This document shows, in pieces, positions 19,666 through 27,847 of a DNA stretch of 64,000 nt. Where the stretch lies: contig NZ_QPGR01000008.1 of the NCBI RefSeq assembly GCF_004323845.1, forward strand, positions 1 to 64,000, read 5' to 3'. This DNA is from Campylobacter novaezeelandiae. GTDB lineage: Bacteria; Campylobacterota; Campylobacteria; Campylobacterales; Campylobacteraceae. The notes beneath the pieces were generated by a model. It was not told the DNA's origin and ran no database searches. It saw only the letters and a list, made by a program, of their open reading frames with translations. Numbering within the stretch: position 1 is the stretch's first letter; each line of letters begins with the position of its first letter. Made by a program: the position numbers and the translations under genes.

Positions 19666-20629
19666 CAAGTTTAACCTCATAAAGAATTTTACATTTATTA
19701 AAACTATAACAAATTGGACAATGATAAAAAAATAATGGCATAATGTTTTTACAATCTAAACACATATAAGAAAATACCATTTTTACTTTAAATTCATTGT
19801 TTTTTAAAATTTTAAACATTCTAAAATTTTGATTTTTTATAAAAATTTTTTCTTCTTTTGGTAATAAATTCAAAGCATAGAAAAATTCTTTATACTCTTG
19901 TTTATCAATCTTTATTAATTTTTGATCTTTATAAAGCAAATCTATAATATCAAAAAGATTTTGCTCTTTTATGATTTGATAATTTTCAAAAATAAATCTT
20001 TGAAGCATTGCGTTATCTTTAATGTCAAGATTTAAAATAAGTTCTAATTTATTTTTTTGTTCCATATCTTGATCTTTTATGATAAGAGCTTTTATAAATT
20101 CTTTTTCTTCTTTTACCTCTTCATCAAGCTCCAAAAGACATTCTAAAGTATTTAAAACTTCTTTATAAGATCTTAACCTTAAATAAACAATTTTTAAAAG
20201 TTTTAAAGCTCTTTCATTTCTTGGTCTTATTTTTAAGGCATTAAGCAACACCTCTTTTGATCTTTCTAAAAATCCCGCTTTAAAATATGCCTCAGCCAAA
20301 GATATAAAAATACCTTCTTGTTCTTTTTTATCTTTTACTTTTTCTAAGGCAATTAAATAAATTTGTATAGCTTTTTCAAATTCTCCACTTCTTGTAAAAA
20401 TTGATGCTAAAAAAATAAGATTATCCAAACTTAAATTTGGATCCCTTAATAAATCTTTATGTATATTATTAAGTTCAAATTTTTTAATAAATTTTTCTAA
20501 TTTTTCCTCTTCATCTTTATAGATAAAAAATCTCCAAAAATAATTAATCAGTGCCACTACAAAGATCAAGATAGTAATGAAAATTAATCCTACTAAAGGA
20601 TCCCTATAATCTAAAAAAAATAAATCCAT
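19652..20629 (-). CDS. LapB/YciM-like membrane-anchored TPR protein with zinc ribbon
   Basis: A 325-residue protein with one N-terminal transmembrane helix (about residues 12-33), a central TPR region (about 60-200, for example ALEKVKDKKEQEGIFISLAEAYFKAG) and a C-terminal CxxC pair (CLDCKNIMPLFFYHCPIC). TM plus TPR plus rubredoxin-like metal site is the layout of E. coli LapB, which controls LpxC and lipopolysaccharide assembly. I infer a similar envelope role. It heads the rnhA-rnc-aroC run and is divergent from dnaG. Confidence 0.7.
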   Translation of the reverse strand: MDLFFLDYRDPLVGLIFITILIFVVALINYFWRFFIYKDEEEKLEKFIKKFELNNIHKDLLRDPNLSLDNLIFLASIFTRSGEFEKAIQIYLIALEKVKDKKEQEGIFISLAEAYFKAGFLERSKEVLLNALKIRPRNERALKLLKIVYLRLRSYKEVLNTLECLLELDEEVKEEKEFIKALIIKDQDMEQKNKLELILNLDIKDNAMLQRFIFENYQIIKEQNLFDIIDLLYKDQKLIKIDKQEYKEFFYALNLLPKEEKIFIKNQNFRMFKILKNNEFKVKMVFSYMCLDCKNIMPLFFYHCPICYSFNKCKILYEVKLDETN

Positions 20630-20671
20630 ATTAAAACTTTAATTTTTATATCTATTATAGCCAAATCTTTG

Positions 20672-20677
20672 TATAAT
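20672..20677 (+). promoter_or_regulatory. Putative -10 box for dnaG
   Basis: TATAAT preceded by a CTTTG run lies 18 bp upstream of the dnaG ATG, giving a very short leader. No convincing -35 is visible. Confidence 0.5.
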
Positions 20678-20695
20678 TTTATCAAGGTTTAAAAA

Positions 20696-22489
20696 ATGAT
20701 TGATAAAGCAAGTATAGAAAATTTAAGTCAAAGAATAGACATTGTTGATATTATTTCTCATTTTATTGAAGTAAAAAAACAAGGCTCAAGCTATATTTGT
20801 GTTTGCCCTTTTCATAATGATAAAAATCCCTCTATGCACATCAACTCTCAAAAAGGTTTTTATCATTGCTTTTCTTGTAAAGCAGGTGGAGATGTTTTTA
20901 AATTTGTTATGGATTATGAAAAAATAAGTTTTAAAGAGGCCGTTGAAAAAATAGCCAATTTAAGTAATTTTACTTTAACTTACACCAAAGAAAAAAAAGA
21001 AAATCAAAAAGATCTAAAATATATCTTACCTTTGCTTAATGCTTTTTATAAAGAAAACTTACCAAAACATAAAGAAATTTTGACTTATCTTTATTCAAGG
21101 AAATTAGATGATCAAGATATTAAAAAATTCGAACTAGGTTTTGCACCCAAATCAGAAGAAACCTTAAGACTTTTAACAAATGAAAATATTAATTTTCAAG
21201 ATGCATTAGAAGTTGGAGCTATCAAAAATCAAGATAAAGAATTTTACGCTAGCTTTATTCAAAGAATAACTTTTCCTATATATGATCACAAAAATATATT
21301 AGTAGGTTTTGGAGGACGCACACTAAATTCTTCAAATTTGGCCAAATACGTTAATTCACCCCAAAATAAACTTTTTGATAAATCCAGAATTTTTTATGCT
21401 TTTAACCTTGCAAAAGATTATATAGCTCAAAAAAAAGAAATAATTATTTGTGAAGGTTATATGGATGCTATTGCTTTTCATAAAGCAGGATTAAATAACG
21501 CTGTAGCTGTTTTAGGAACAGCTCTAACCAAAAATCATCTTCCTTTGATTAAACGTTATGATGCTAAAGCGGTTTTATGCTTTGATAATGATAATGCAGG
21601 TTTGCAAGCTGCTTTTAAATCAGCATTTTTACTAAGCACCAACAAAATAGATGGTAAAGTAATTTTACTTGAAGGGGGAAAAGATCCTGCTGAACTTGTA
21701 GCAAACAATCAAAATAAAGTTTTATTTAACTTACTAGAACAAGGAATAGAACTTGGAGAATTTTATATTAAAACTATGCTTGATAATCTTCCTTTAAAAA
21801 CTATACTTGATAAACAAAAGGCTTTAGAAAATATACAAAAATATACCTTTTTACTTGAACCATTGATAGCTAATTCATATAAAACTTTAGTCTCAAAACT
21901 TTTAGGAGTTGAAGAAAATTTTATTCATCTTAGCAAAAAATCCTCTCAAAATAAAAACTTAGTTAATACCTATAATATCTCGCAAAAAATTTATCTAAGT
22001 GAATTTGAAATTTTAGATTATTTATTAAGAGAGAAAAAGGCTAGAGAACTTTTTCATTTAATCAGTGATAAAGCATGCTTTAAACATCGAAATATTTTAG
22101 AAAAAATCTTCCAAAATATAAATTTAGAAGATTCTGATATAAGAGAACTCTATTTAAGAAATTTTAGAAAATTAGAAAATGAAAATGAATTTTTACTAGG
22201 AATTTGCAAAATCAATCTTGCTTTTTTAAATCAAATCAGCATTAAAAAAACAAATCTCGCATTAAAAAAACAAATTTTTTCTTTACTTGAAAAAAATAGC
22301 GAAAAACTCAAAAAAAATCTTAATCAAAATGAACTTTTTATTTTTTTAAAAGATTGTTTAACGACCTTAAAACAAGAAAAAAATGAAGAAAATTTAGAAT
22401 CACTTTTTAAACATCTTTATAAAATATTTTCAAAAAACTACTTTACTTTTATAGAATTAAATTTAAAAGAAAATGAACATCCTTTTTAA
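20696..22489 (+). CDS. dnaG: DNA primase
   Basis: Synthesises RNA primers for replication. The 597-residue protein has the CHC2-type zinc finger at about residues 38-62 (CPFHNDKNPS and YHCFSCKAGGD), the primase core, and a Toprim domain with EGYMDAIAFHKAG and FDNDNAG. The C-terminal helicase-binding part is divergent, as usual. It stands alone on the plus strand, followed by the PP-loop gene 59 bp later. Confidence 0.97.
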   Translation: MIDKASIENLSQRIDIVDIISHFIEVKKQGSSYICVCPFHNDKNPSMHINSQKGFYHCFSCKAGGDVFKFVMDYEKISFKEAVEKIANLSNFTLTYTKEKKENQKDLKYILPLLNAFYKENLPKHKEILTYLYSRKLDDQDIKKFELGFAPKSEETLRLLTNENINFQDALEVGAIKNQDKEFYASFIQRITFPIYDHKNILVGFGGRTLNSSNLAKYVNSPQNKLFDKSRIFYAFNLAKDYIAQKKEIIICEGYMDAIAFHKAGLNNAVAVLGTALTKNHLPLIKRYDAKAVLCFDNDNAGLQAAFKSAFLLSTNKIDGKVILLEGGKDPAELVANNQNKVLFNLLEQGIELGEFYIKTMLDNLPLKTILDKQKALENIQKYTFLLEPLIANSYKTLVSKLLGVEENFIHLSKKSSQNKNLVNTYNISQKIYLSEFEILDYLLREKKARELFHLISDKACFKHRNILEKIFQNINLEDSDIRELYLRNFRKLENENEFLLGICKINLAFLNQISIKKTNLALKKQIFSLLEKNSEKLKKNLNQNELFIFLKDCLTTLKQEKNEENLESLFKHLYKIFSKNYFTFIELNLKENEHPF

Positions 22490-22496
22490 GCCATTG

Positions 22497-22502
22497 TATA
22501 AT
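22497..22502 (+). promoter_or_regulatory. Putative -10 box for the PP-loop gene
   Basis: TATAAT lies about 47 bp upstream of the first ATG, just after the dnaG stop codon, followed by a second AT-rich candidate, TAAAAT. This suggests the gene has its own promoter. Confidence 0.4.
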
Positions 22503-22548
22503 TTTTTAAGATAAAATTACGCTTTTATTAAATTTTAGAAAGGAAATG

Positions 22549-23529
22549 ATGAAAGCATTAGCACTTTTTAGCGGAGGTCTTGATAGCATGCTTGCTATGA
22601 AGCTTATCACCTCTCAAGGAATAGAAGTTAAAGCTTTAAATATTAATATAGGCTTTGGAAGTACAAGTGATAAAAGCGAAATTATGGCAAAACGTGCGGC
22701 TATGGTGGGAGCTTCATTTGAGATGATAGATGTAAGAAATGAATATCTTCAAAAAGTTCTTTTTAGTCCAAAATATGGCTATGGAAAACATTTTAACCCT
22801 TGTATTGATTGTCACGCTTTTATGTTTAAAACAGCCCTTTCTATGTTAAAAGATGAAAATGCAAATTTTATCATTACAGGTGAAGTTTTAGGACAACGTC
22901 CTATGAGTCAGAGATTAGACGCTATGACAAAAGTAAAAACCTTAGCCCAAGATGAAGAAGATCTTATTTTACGTCCTATGTGTGCTAAAAATTTAACCCC
23001 AACAAAACCAGAAAGAGAAGGTTGGGTTGATAGAGAAAAATTAGAAGGCATTAGTGGCAGAAGTCGCAAAAGACAACTTGAACTTGCAAAAAAATTTAAT
23101 CTTGAAGATTTTGAAAGCCCAGGTGGAGGTTGTTTGCTAACTATTGAAAGCTTTTCTAAAAAAATTAAAGATTTTATATCATTTGATAAAAATATGGAAG
23201 TAAATGACGCCCAACTTCTAAAATACGGAAGACATTTAAGACTACCTAATAATTCTAAAATGATCATTGGTCGCAATGAATTAGAAAATGAACTTTTAAG
23301 AAATTTAAAAACTTCTAAATATGAAGAAATTAAACTTTTTGATCTCATTGGGGCTTACTCTTTAGTGGATACTAATATTAATGAAGAAGATTTAAATTTA
23401 GCTTTAAAAATCGCCCTAACTTATACAAAATGTGAAGAGGGAAAAAAATACAAACTAGGCTTTAAAGATAAAATTTATGAATGCAAGCCTTTGAAAGATA
23501 AAGATCAAATCAAAGAATTTTTTATCTAA
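22549..23529 (+). CDS. PP-loop ATPase resembling tRNA thiolation enzymes
   Basis: A 326-residue ATP-pyrophosphatase. The PP-loop FSGGLDSML is at the N-terminus. Two cysteine sites follow, NPCIDCHAFM near residue 85 and GGGCLLT near residue 195, a spacing like the paired catalytic cysteines of MnmA-type tRNA 2-thiouridylases. The C-terminus (KYGRHLRLP, IIGRNELENELL) is typical of a MnmA/ThiI-like group in epsilon- and deltaproteobacteria. I infer a sulfur transfer to tRNA, but the target is unknown. I chose the second ATG because AAGGA is four bases from it and only one base from the first. Confidence 0.75.
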   Translation: MKALALFSGGLDSMLAMKLITSQGIEVKALNINIGFGSTSDKSEIMAKRAAMVGASFEMIDVRNEYLQKVLFSPKYGYGKHFNPCIDCHAFMFKTALSMLKDENANFIITGEVLGQRPMSQRLDAMTKVKTLAQDEEDLILRPMCAKNLTPTKPEREGWVDREKLEGISGRSRKRQLELAKKFNLEDFESPGGGCLLTIESFSKKIKDFISFDKNMEVNDAQLLKYGRHLRLPNNSKMIIGRNELENELLRNLKTSKYEEIKLFDLIGAYSLVDTNINEEDLNLALKIALTYTKCEEGKKYKLGFKDKIYECKPLKDKDQIKEFFI

Positions 23530-23574
23530 ATACAATAAATTCTAATTCCTAGTTAAAACTCTTCTTATTTAGTA

Positions 23575-23618
23575 AAATCTTTTATGTATTCTAATTAAAA
23601 CATTTACATAAAAGATTT
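23575..23618. terminator. Bidirectional terminator hairpin
   Basis: Perfect 14-bp arms (23575-23588 and 23605-23618) with a 16-base loop and flanking T-rich runs lie between the convergent PP-loop and hydrolase genes. The position suits termination of both. Confidence 0.65.
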
Positions 23619-23654
23619 AAATTATTTTAAAAAATCTATATTTTAACCCTTTTC

Positions 23655-24662
23655 TTAAAGATTGTTATTTAGATTTTGTAAATTTTGCATTCCTTTTTTA
23701 TCTTTTGAGGCTAGATTTTTCTTAAACCACTTAACTACTAGATTAATAACTTCATCTTGATACCAATAAATATCCCCGTGATTTGCTCCCTTTATAAGGA
23801 TATATTCTGCTTCATTACCTTCTTTCTTTAAAGCCTCGTAAAGTTGCTTGCTTTGTATTGGAGATACCAATGTATCTGCACTACCGTGCATTATTAAAAA
23901 AGGTGGCTTTTTACCTTTAATATGACCTAAAGGACTAGCAAAAAGTGCTTTTTTAGGATCTGCTTGGATACTTAATCCTGCAAAATCTCTAAAAGCTACC
24001 CCATTTACCAATAAAGCCTCTGTTACGGCTAAAGAGTGATGAACTTCTTGCACTTCTTTTGAAAATCCCTCACCGATATTTAAAAGATTAGAAATTCCAT
24101 AAATTGTAGCCACAGCTTGAACTTTAGAATCTTTATCTAAATATTCTCCTTGCTCAAAGATTTTATCATCTGTCACTCCCGCCATCTGAGCCAAATACCC
24201 TCCTGCTGAATCTCCTAAAACACCAATTTTCATCGGATCAATACCATATTCTTTAGCATGAGCTCTTAAATATCTTATGGCTGATTTTGCATCAACTACA
24301 AGGGCTGGAAATTTATCAGGAATTACGCGGTATTCCACAGAAGCTACAACAAATCCCGCTTTTGCTAGAGCCATTCTCATCTGAGAATATTTAAAATAAT
24401 TAGCAGACATAAAACCACCCCCAGGAAAATAAAGAATAGCAGGTTTTAAAACATCAGTTTGAGGAATTAACAAAGACATATGCAAACCTCTAATGCTACC
24501 ATTTGTTGATACCTGAGAATAAACAATATTTTCTATTGAATTAATTCTTATATCCTTTAATTTTACCTCTATAACTTTTGCACCCTTTGTATAGCCAAAC
24601 AATCTAATATCTTGACTAAAACAAAAACTTAAAAAAATAAAAAATAATATTAACTTCTTCAT
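23655..24662 (-). CDS. Secreted alpha/beta hydrolase of the esterase/lipase family
   Basis: A 335-residue protein with a Sec signal peptide (MKKLILFFIFLSFCFS). The oxyanion region reads YFPGGGF, the nucleophile elbow GDSAGG, the acid HGSADTLV, and the histidine GANHGD, so a complete triad of the hormone-sensitive-lipase/carboxylesterase type is present. It is predicted to be periplasmic or surface-exposed; the substrate is unknown. The frame could begin at TTG 24668 or ATG 24665, but 24662 has the best spacing from AAGGA. It looks monocistronic. Confidence 0.85.
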   Translation of the reverse strand: MKKLILFFIFLSFCFSQDIRLFGYTKGAKVIEVKLKDIRINSIENIVYSQVSTNGSIRGLHMSLLIPQTDVLKPAILYFPGGGFMSANYFKYSQMRMALAKAGFVVASVEYRVIPDKFPALVVDAKSAIRYLRAHAKEYGIDPMKIGVLGDSAGGYLAQMAGVTDDKIFEQGEYLDKDSKVQAVATIYGISNLLNIGEGFSKEVQEVHHSLAVTEALLVNGVAFRDFAGLSIQADPKKALFASPLGHIKGKKPPFLIMHGSADTLVSPIQSKQLYEALKKEGNEAEYILIKGANHGDIYWYQDEVINLVVKWFKKNLASKDKKGMQNLQNLNNNL

Positions 24663-24916
24663 CATCAATCCTTAAATTTTAAAAGATTATATAACTTTTT
24701 CTTTAAGTATTTATCAAGATGCAATCAAAAATTTAGATAAAAATCATCAAAATCTAAATATTTAAAATAATCTATTGTATACAAAAATCATCAAAGAAGT
24801 TTTTTAGGTATTTATAAAAGATAAATTTGATTTAAAATCATGGATAAAATTTTTTAAACTTAGAAAAATTTAATTTATTTTAGCTTATTAAATCCTTGCT
24901 TTAAGAATAATTTATC

Positions 24917-24945
24917 TTGCAATTTAAAATAAACTTAAATTGCAA
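24917..24945 (-). terminator. Terminator hairpin at the end of the mdaB-like gene
   Basis: Arms of 11 bp (TTGCAATTTAA and its inverse) with a 7-base loop overlap the stop codon of the quinone reductase gene. The spacer beyond it to the hydrolase start (about 250 bp) has no recognisable gene. Confidence 0.55.
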
Positions 24946-25519
24946 AAATATTTTTTAAATGATTTTTGTATTCGCTTAAATATTTTTCAATCTGAGGATT
25001 TTTAACTACATCATAGCAAATAAAAGTCGGTAAAGCACTCATTCCCAAAAACTGATTTGCTTTATGCAAATGCAAATAAACTCCATCAACTCCAACACCT
25101 TCAAAAAATTCATCTTTCTCATTAAAAGCTTCAGCTGGAGCATTCCAAGTAAGAGAAAACATATATTTTTTTCCTTGTAAAAGTCCGCCTTTACCATAAT
25201 TTTTAGTTGGATCTGTATGACTACGTCCATCATTTGCAAACAAACGCGTATATCCGGCGGTAAAAACCTCATCTATATATTTTTTAACTATCCAAGGCTC
25301 ACCCATCCACCAACCTGGCATTTGATAAATTATCACATCAGAATTTAAAATTTTTTGAACTTCATTCTCTGCATCATAACCACGATCAATATGAGTTTCA
25401 TTGATATTATAATCTAATTCTTTAAGGGTTTCAATGGCAAGATTATGTAAAGTAAGATTAAGTTCACCATTAGAACTACCAAATTTTTTTGCACCATTAA
25501 GTAAAAGTATAGTATTCAT
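24935..25519 (-). CDS. mdaB: MdaB-like NAD(P)H:quinone reductase
   Basis: A 194-residue flavodoxin-fold FAD enzyme that reduces quinones by two electrons and protects against oxidative stress. LLNGAKKFGSSNGELN at the N-terminus binds the flavin phosphate, and the family motif QMPGWWMGEPWIVKKYIDEV with FSLTWNAPAEAF is clearly MdaB-like. It lies 59 bp downstream of the alcohol dehydrogenase gene on the same strand with its own AAGGAG site, so the two may be co-transcribed. Confidence 0.9.
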   Translation of the reverse strand: MNTILLLNGAKKFGSSNGELNLTLHNLAIETLKELDYNINETHIDRGYDAENEVQKILNSDVIIYQMPGWWMGEPWIVKKYIDEVFTAGYTRLFANDGRSHTDPTKNYGKGGLLQGKKYMFSLTWNAPAEAFNEKDEFFEGVGVDGVYLHLHKANQFLGMSALPTFICYDVVKNPQIEKYLSEYKNHLKNIFAI

Positions 25520-25578
25520 TTTAACTCCTTAAATAAAACTCTAATAATACCAAAAAAAATCATAAAACCGGAGTAAAA

Positions 25579-26649
25579 CTATCTCATATCAATCACATAA
25601 CGAAATTTTGCTTTACCTGAAGTAAGATTTTCATAAGCCTTATCGATTTCATTTGGCTTTATAAGTTCAATCTCTGGATAAATTTGATGCTTTAGTGAAA
25701 AATCAAGCATTTCTTGAGTCTCAGCAATTCCGCCTATTAAAGAACCATAAACTTTTTTTCCAGCTTTAAATATAAGTTCTTTTATATTAATATTTATTTC
25801 ATTTTCTAAAGGTGGAAGTCCAACAATAGCCATTTCACCACCGAATTTAAGCAATTCTAAATATGCAACAGGATCATAAGCAGTTGGTATAGTTGAAATA
25901 ATAAAATCAAATCTTTCTTTTACGATATTTTTATCAGTGCTTGTATAAAAACTACTTACACCCATATTTAAAGCATCTTGCTTTTTGTTCTCATTTCTAG
26001 CAAAAACACTTACTTTAGCACCCATTTTAACAGCGTATTTAACCCCCATCATACCAAGACCACCAAAACCTGCTATAGCCACTTTTGAACCCTCTTTGAT
26101 ATTAGAAAATTTTAAAGGAGAGTAAGTAGTAATTCCTGCACAAAGTAAAGGAGCAACTTTTTCAAGTGGAGCATCTTTTGGAACACATACGGCAAATTTT
26201 TCACTTACAACTATATTATTAGAATACCCGCCATAAGTATTTTCATTATCATGAAAGCAATCTTTACTATTGTAAGTAAAAACTGTTTTTCCTTGCTCAC
26301 AAAATTGCTCTTGTGAATTTTTACAAGACTCACACTCTCCGCAAGAATTTACCATACATCCAATTCCAGCATAATCACCAACTTTAAATTTACTCACTTT
26401 TGAACCAACAGCTACGACTTCTCCTGCTATCTCATGACCTGGAACGCAAGGATATATAGCTTCACCCCACTCGCTCCTTGCAGTATGAATATCACTATGA
26501 CAAATTCCAGCATAAAGAATTTTTACTAAAATATCATATTCTCCTATAGCATGACGACTAAACTCAAAAGGACTAAATTTAGCATTTTTATCTAACATTG
26601 CATAACCTTTGCTTTGTATGCGTCCATTATCTAAAATTTTAAATTCCAT
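25579..26649 (-). CDS. Zinc-dependent NADP alcohol/aldehyde dehydrogenase
   Basis: A 356-residue medium-chain dehydrogenase of the cinnamyl-alcohol/YahK type. Catalytic zinc ligands appear in AGICHSDIHTARSEW and PGHEIAGEV; the structural zinc loop is CGECESCKNSQEQFC; the nucleotide fold is GFGGLGMMGVKYA. It probably reduces aldehydes with NADPH. C. jejuni has a similar enzyme (Cj1548c) close to mdaB, with an HxlR-type regulator between them; no regulator gene is present here. Confidence 0.9.
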   Translation of the reverse strand: MEFKILDNGRIQSKGYAMLDKNAKFSPFEFSRHAIGEYDILVKILYAGICHSDIHTARSEWGEAIYPCVPGHEIAGEVVAVGSKVSKFKVGDYAGIGCMVNSCGECESCKNSQEQFCEQGKTVFTYNSKDCFHDNENTYGGYSNNIVVSEKFAVCVPKDAPLEKVAPLLCAGITTYSPLKFSNIKEGSKVAIAGFGGLGMMGVKYAVKMGAKVSVFARNENKKQDALNMGVSSFYTSTDKNIVKERFDFIISTIPTAYDPVAYLELLKFGGEMAIVGLPPLENEININIKELIFKAGKKVYGSLIGGIAETQEMLDFSLKHQIYPEIELIKPNEIDKAYENLTSGKAKFRYVIDMR

Positions 26650-26662
26650 AAATCACTCCTTT

Positions 26663-26695
26663 ATTGCAAAATATAATACTATTATACATTGCAAA
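26663..26695 (-). promoter_or_regulatory. adh promoter with two flanking direct repeats
   Basis: A minus-strand TATAAT occupies 26686-26681, about 32 bp before the adh ATG. Two copies of ATTGCAAA (plus-strand reading, 26663-26670 and 26688-26695) flank it, 25 bp apart. They could be half-sites of a repressor, but this is inference. Confidence 0.4.
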
Positions 26696-26914
26696 GCAAA
26701 TAAAGCTTAAATCAATTTATACCTTAAATTATTATAAATAATTTTGTATTTTATTTTCAAATAAAAAGTATAAACTCTAATACGAAAATTTAAAAAATAT
26801 CAATAAATCAAAACATTATATAAATTTTAAAATTTTCACTAAGAAGATACAAAAAAGATTTTAGACAAATAAATATTTGAAATAAAGAATTTAGTTTATA
26901 AGGAGTTTGGATTC

Positions 26915-26942
26915 AACAACCTCAACATTGGCTAAGGTTGTT
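26915..26942. repeat. 8-bp-stem hairpin after the flagellar co-expressed gene
   Basis: AACAACCT (26915-26922) and AGGTTGTT (26935-26942) enclose a 12-base loop and lie 11 bp after the stop codon of the minus-strand gene. The position suits a terminator, but no T-run follows on that strand. Confidence 0.4.
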
Positions 26943-26952
26943 AAAATAAGAA

Positions 26953-27567
26953 TTAAATTTGGATATCTAAAGTTTTTCCACCAAGCTCATCTAAACGTTG
27001 ATTAACTTTTTCTAAGGCCTTATCCATAGTATCTTGGCTAATTTGAGGCAATTTCCCACCCCACATTTTTGAAGCTTCTTCAAAGCCTCTTTTCATTCCT
27101 TCTATACCTTTTTTTAGCTTTTCTGCATCATTTCCTGCGCCTTGTATAACAAAATCAGCTATACGATCTGCAGTATTTTGCACACCAAAAAAACCATTTT
27201 CACCAAGTAAATCTTCTAACTCGTTTGAGTTCATATTCATTGGATTTTTTCCAAAATATCCTATAGATGCAAAATCTATCCCTGAAAGAATTCCTTGTGC
27301 TTTACTAAGATCATCTTGATAAAAAAGATTAAAAACTCCATTTTGAGCACTCATGCTGCCACTTACAGCATTAAAAGCCTTTTGTTCAAATTCAGCCAAA
27401 TATATAGCGCTCATTCCCTTGCCACCTATAGCACTAAGTTGATCAAGAACTTTTTTATCTATATTTTTACTAGAATTTGCACTTTGAGTGTTTGTCTCTC
27501 TTGTTTGAGAACTAAGTTTGTTGTTATTAATCTGCATAGCTACATTAGAATACGCGTTTATTTGCAT
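26953..27567 (-). CDS. Small flagellar co-expressed protein (FedB/Cj0391c-like)
   Basis: A 204-residue soluble protein with no signal peptide. The first ~35 residues are Asn/Ser/Gln-rich (MQINAYSNVAMQINNNKLSS), followed by helical segments such as KGMSAIYLAEFEQKAFNAVSG and a C-terminal amphipathic stretch. This is the look of Campylobacter proteins exported or controlled with the flagellum. A sigma-28-like CGATATT box lies 28 bp upstream, with an AAAAGGAG site. I think it is the counterpart of C. jejuni Cj0391c (FedB), a sigma-28-regulated determinant of chick colonisation, but that match is from memory. Confidence 0.65.
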   Translation of the reverse strand: MQINAYSNVAMQINNNKLSSQTRETNTQSANSSKNIDKKVLDQLSAIGGKGMSAIYLAEFEQKAFNAVSGSMSAQNGVFNLFYQDDLSKAQGILSGIDFASIGYFGKNPMNMNSNELEDLLGENGFFGVQNTADRIADFVIQGAGNDAEKLKKGIEGMKRGFEEASKMWGGKLPQISQDTMDKALEKVNQRLDELGGKTLDIQI

Positions 27568-27594
27568 ATTAACTCCTTTTAATATGATTAATCC

Positions 27595-27601
27595 AATATC
27601 G
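27595..27601 (-). promoter_or_regulatory. Sigma-28-like -10 element
   Basis: On the minus strand CGATATT stands 28 bp before the ATG of the small flagellar co-expressed gene. CGATAT is the -10 of Campylobacter FliA-dependent promoters such as that of flaA. The -35 region (TTAACTAT about 14 bp upstream) is only a partial match. Confidence 0.55.
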
Positions 27602-27668
27602 ACATTTTAAAAAATAGTTAATTATTACACATCATTAACTTTTGAATTTTATACTTCTTAGCATTAAA

Positions 27669-27686
27669 CTAACATAAAAACTTCAT
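27669..27686 (-). pseudogene. Five-codon stub with a good RBS
   Basis: On the minus strand AAAGGAGTTAAGATT is followed by ATG and four codons (MKFLC) before TAG. The RBS is as good as those of neighbouring genes, yet nothing open follows. It may be the 5' stub of a lost gene, or a leader peptide upstream of the flagellar co-expressed gene. Confidence 0.3.
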
Positions 27687-27703
27687 AATCTTAACTCCTT
27701 TGA

Positions 27704-27730
27704 AAAACGCTCAAAATTTTTGAGCGTTTT
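27704..27730. terminator. Strong hairpin terminator upstream of porA
   Basis: AAAACGCTCAAAA (27704-27716) and TTTTGAGCGTTTT (27718-27730) form a GC-centred hairpin with T-runs on both strands. No complete gene ends nearby: the gene on its left is transcribed away from it and porA begins downstream. It is therefore an orphan terminator that may insulate porA. Confidence 0.7.
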
Positions 27731-27789
27731 AATTTGTTATCAAGCATTTATCATAAATTTAATTACTATTTAAGTATACATTAAGAAAA

Positions 27790-27813
27790 TATAATACTTT
27801 TTTATGATACAAT
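27790..27813 (+). promoter_or_regulatory. porA promoter region
   Basis: Two -10-like hexamers, TATAAT at 27790-27795 and TACAAT at 27808-27813, lie 35-60 bp before the porA ATG. Porin genes in this genus are very strongly expressed. I cannot tell which -10 is used. Confidence 0.5.
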
Positions 27814-27847
27814 TGCCGGCGTAGATATTTAAATAAGGAGAAATTTT

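Larger units (their letters stand above)
26650..26952. other. Spacer upstream of the alcohol dehydrogenase gene
   Basis: This 303-bp AT-rich region contains the adh promoter near its left end and a hairpin near its right end. The remainder shows no gene, RNA or repeat that I can support. Confidence 0.5.

Noticed and set aside
22908..23348. Minus-strand 146-codon frame opposite the PP-loop gene
   Set aside because: It is a shadow of a gene with clear PP-loop and cysteine motifs, and it has no promoter or RBS.
26915..26942. Hairpin considered as a tRNA fragment or attachment site
   Set aside because: There is no tRNA-like T arm or acceptor, no direct repeat flanking an insert, and no integrase gene in the window.
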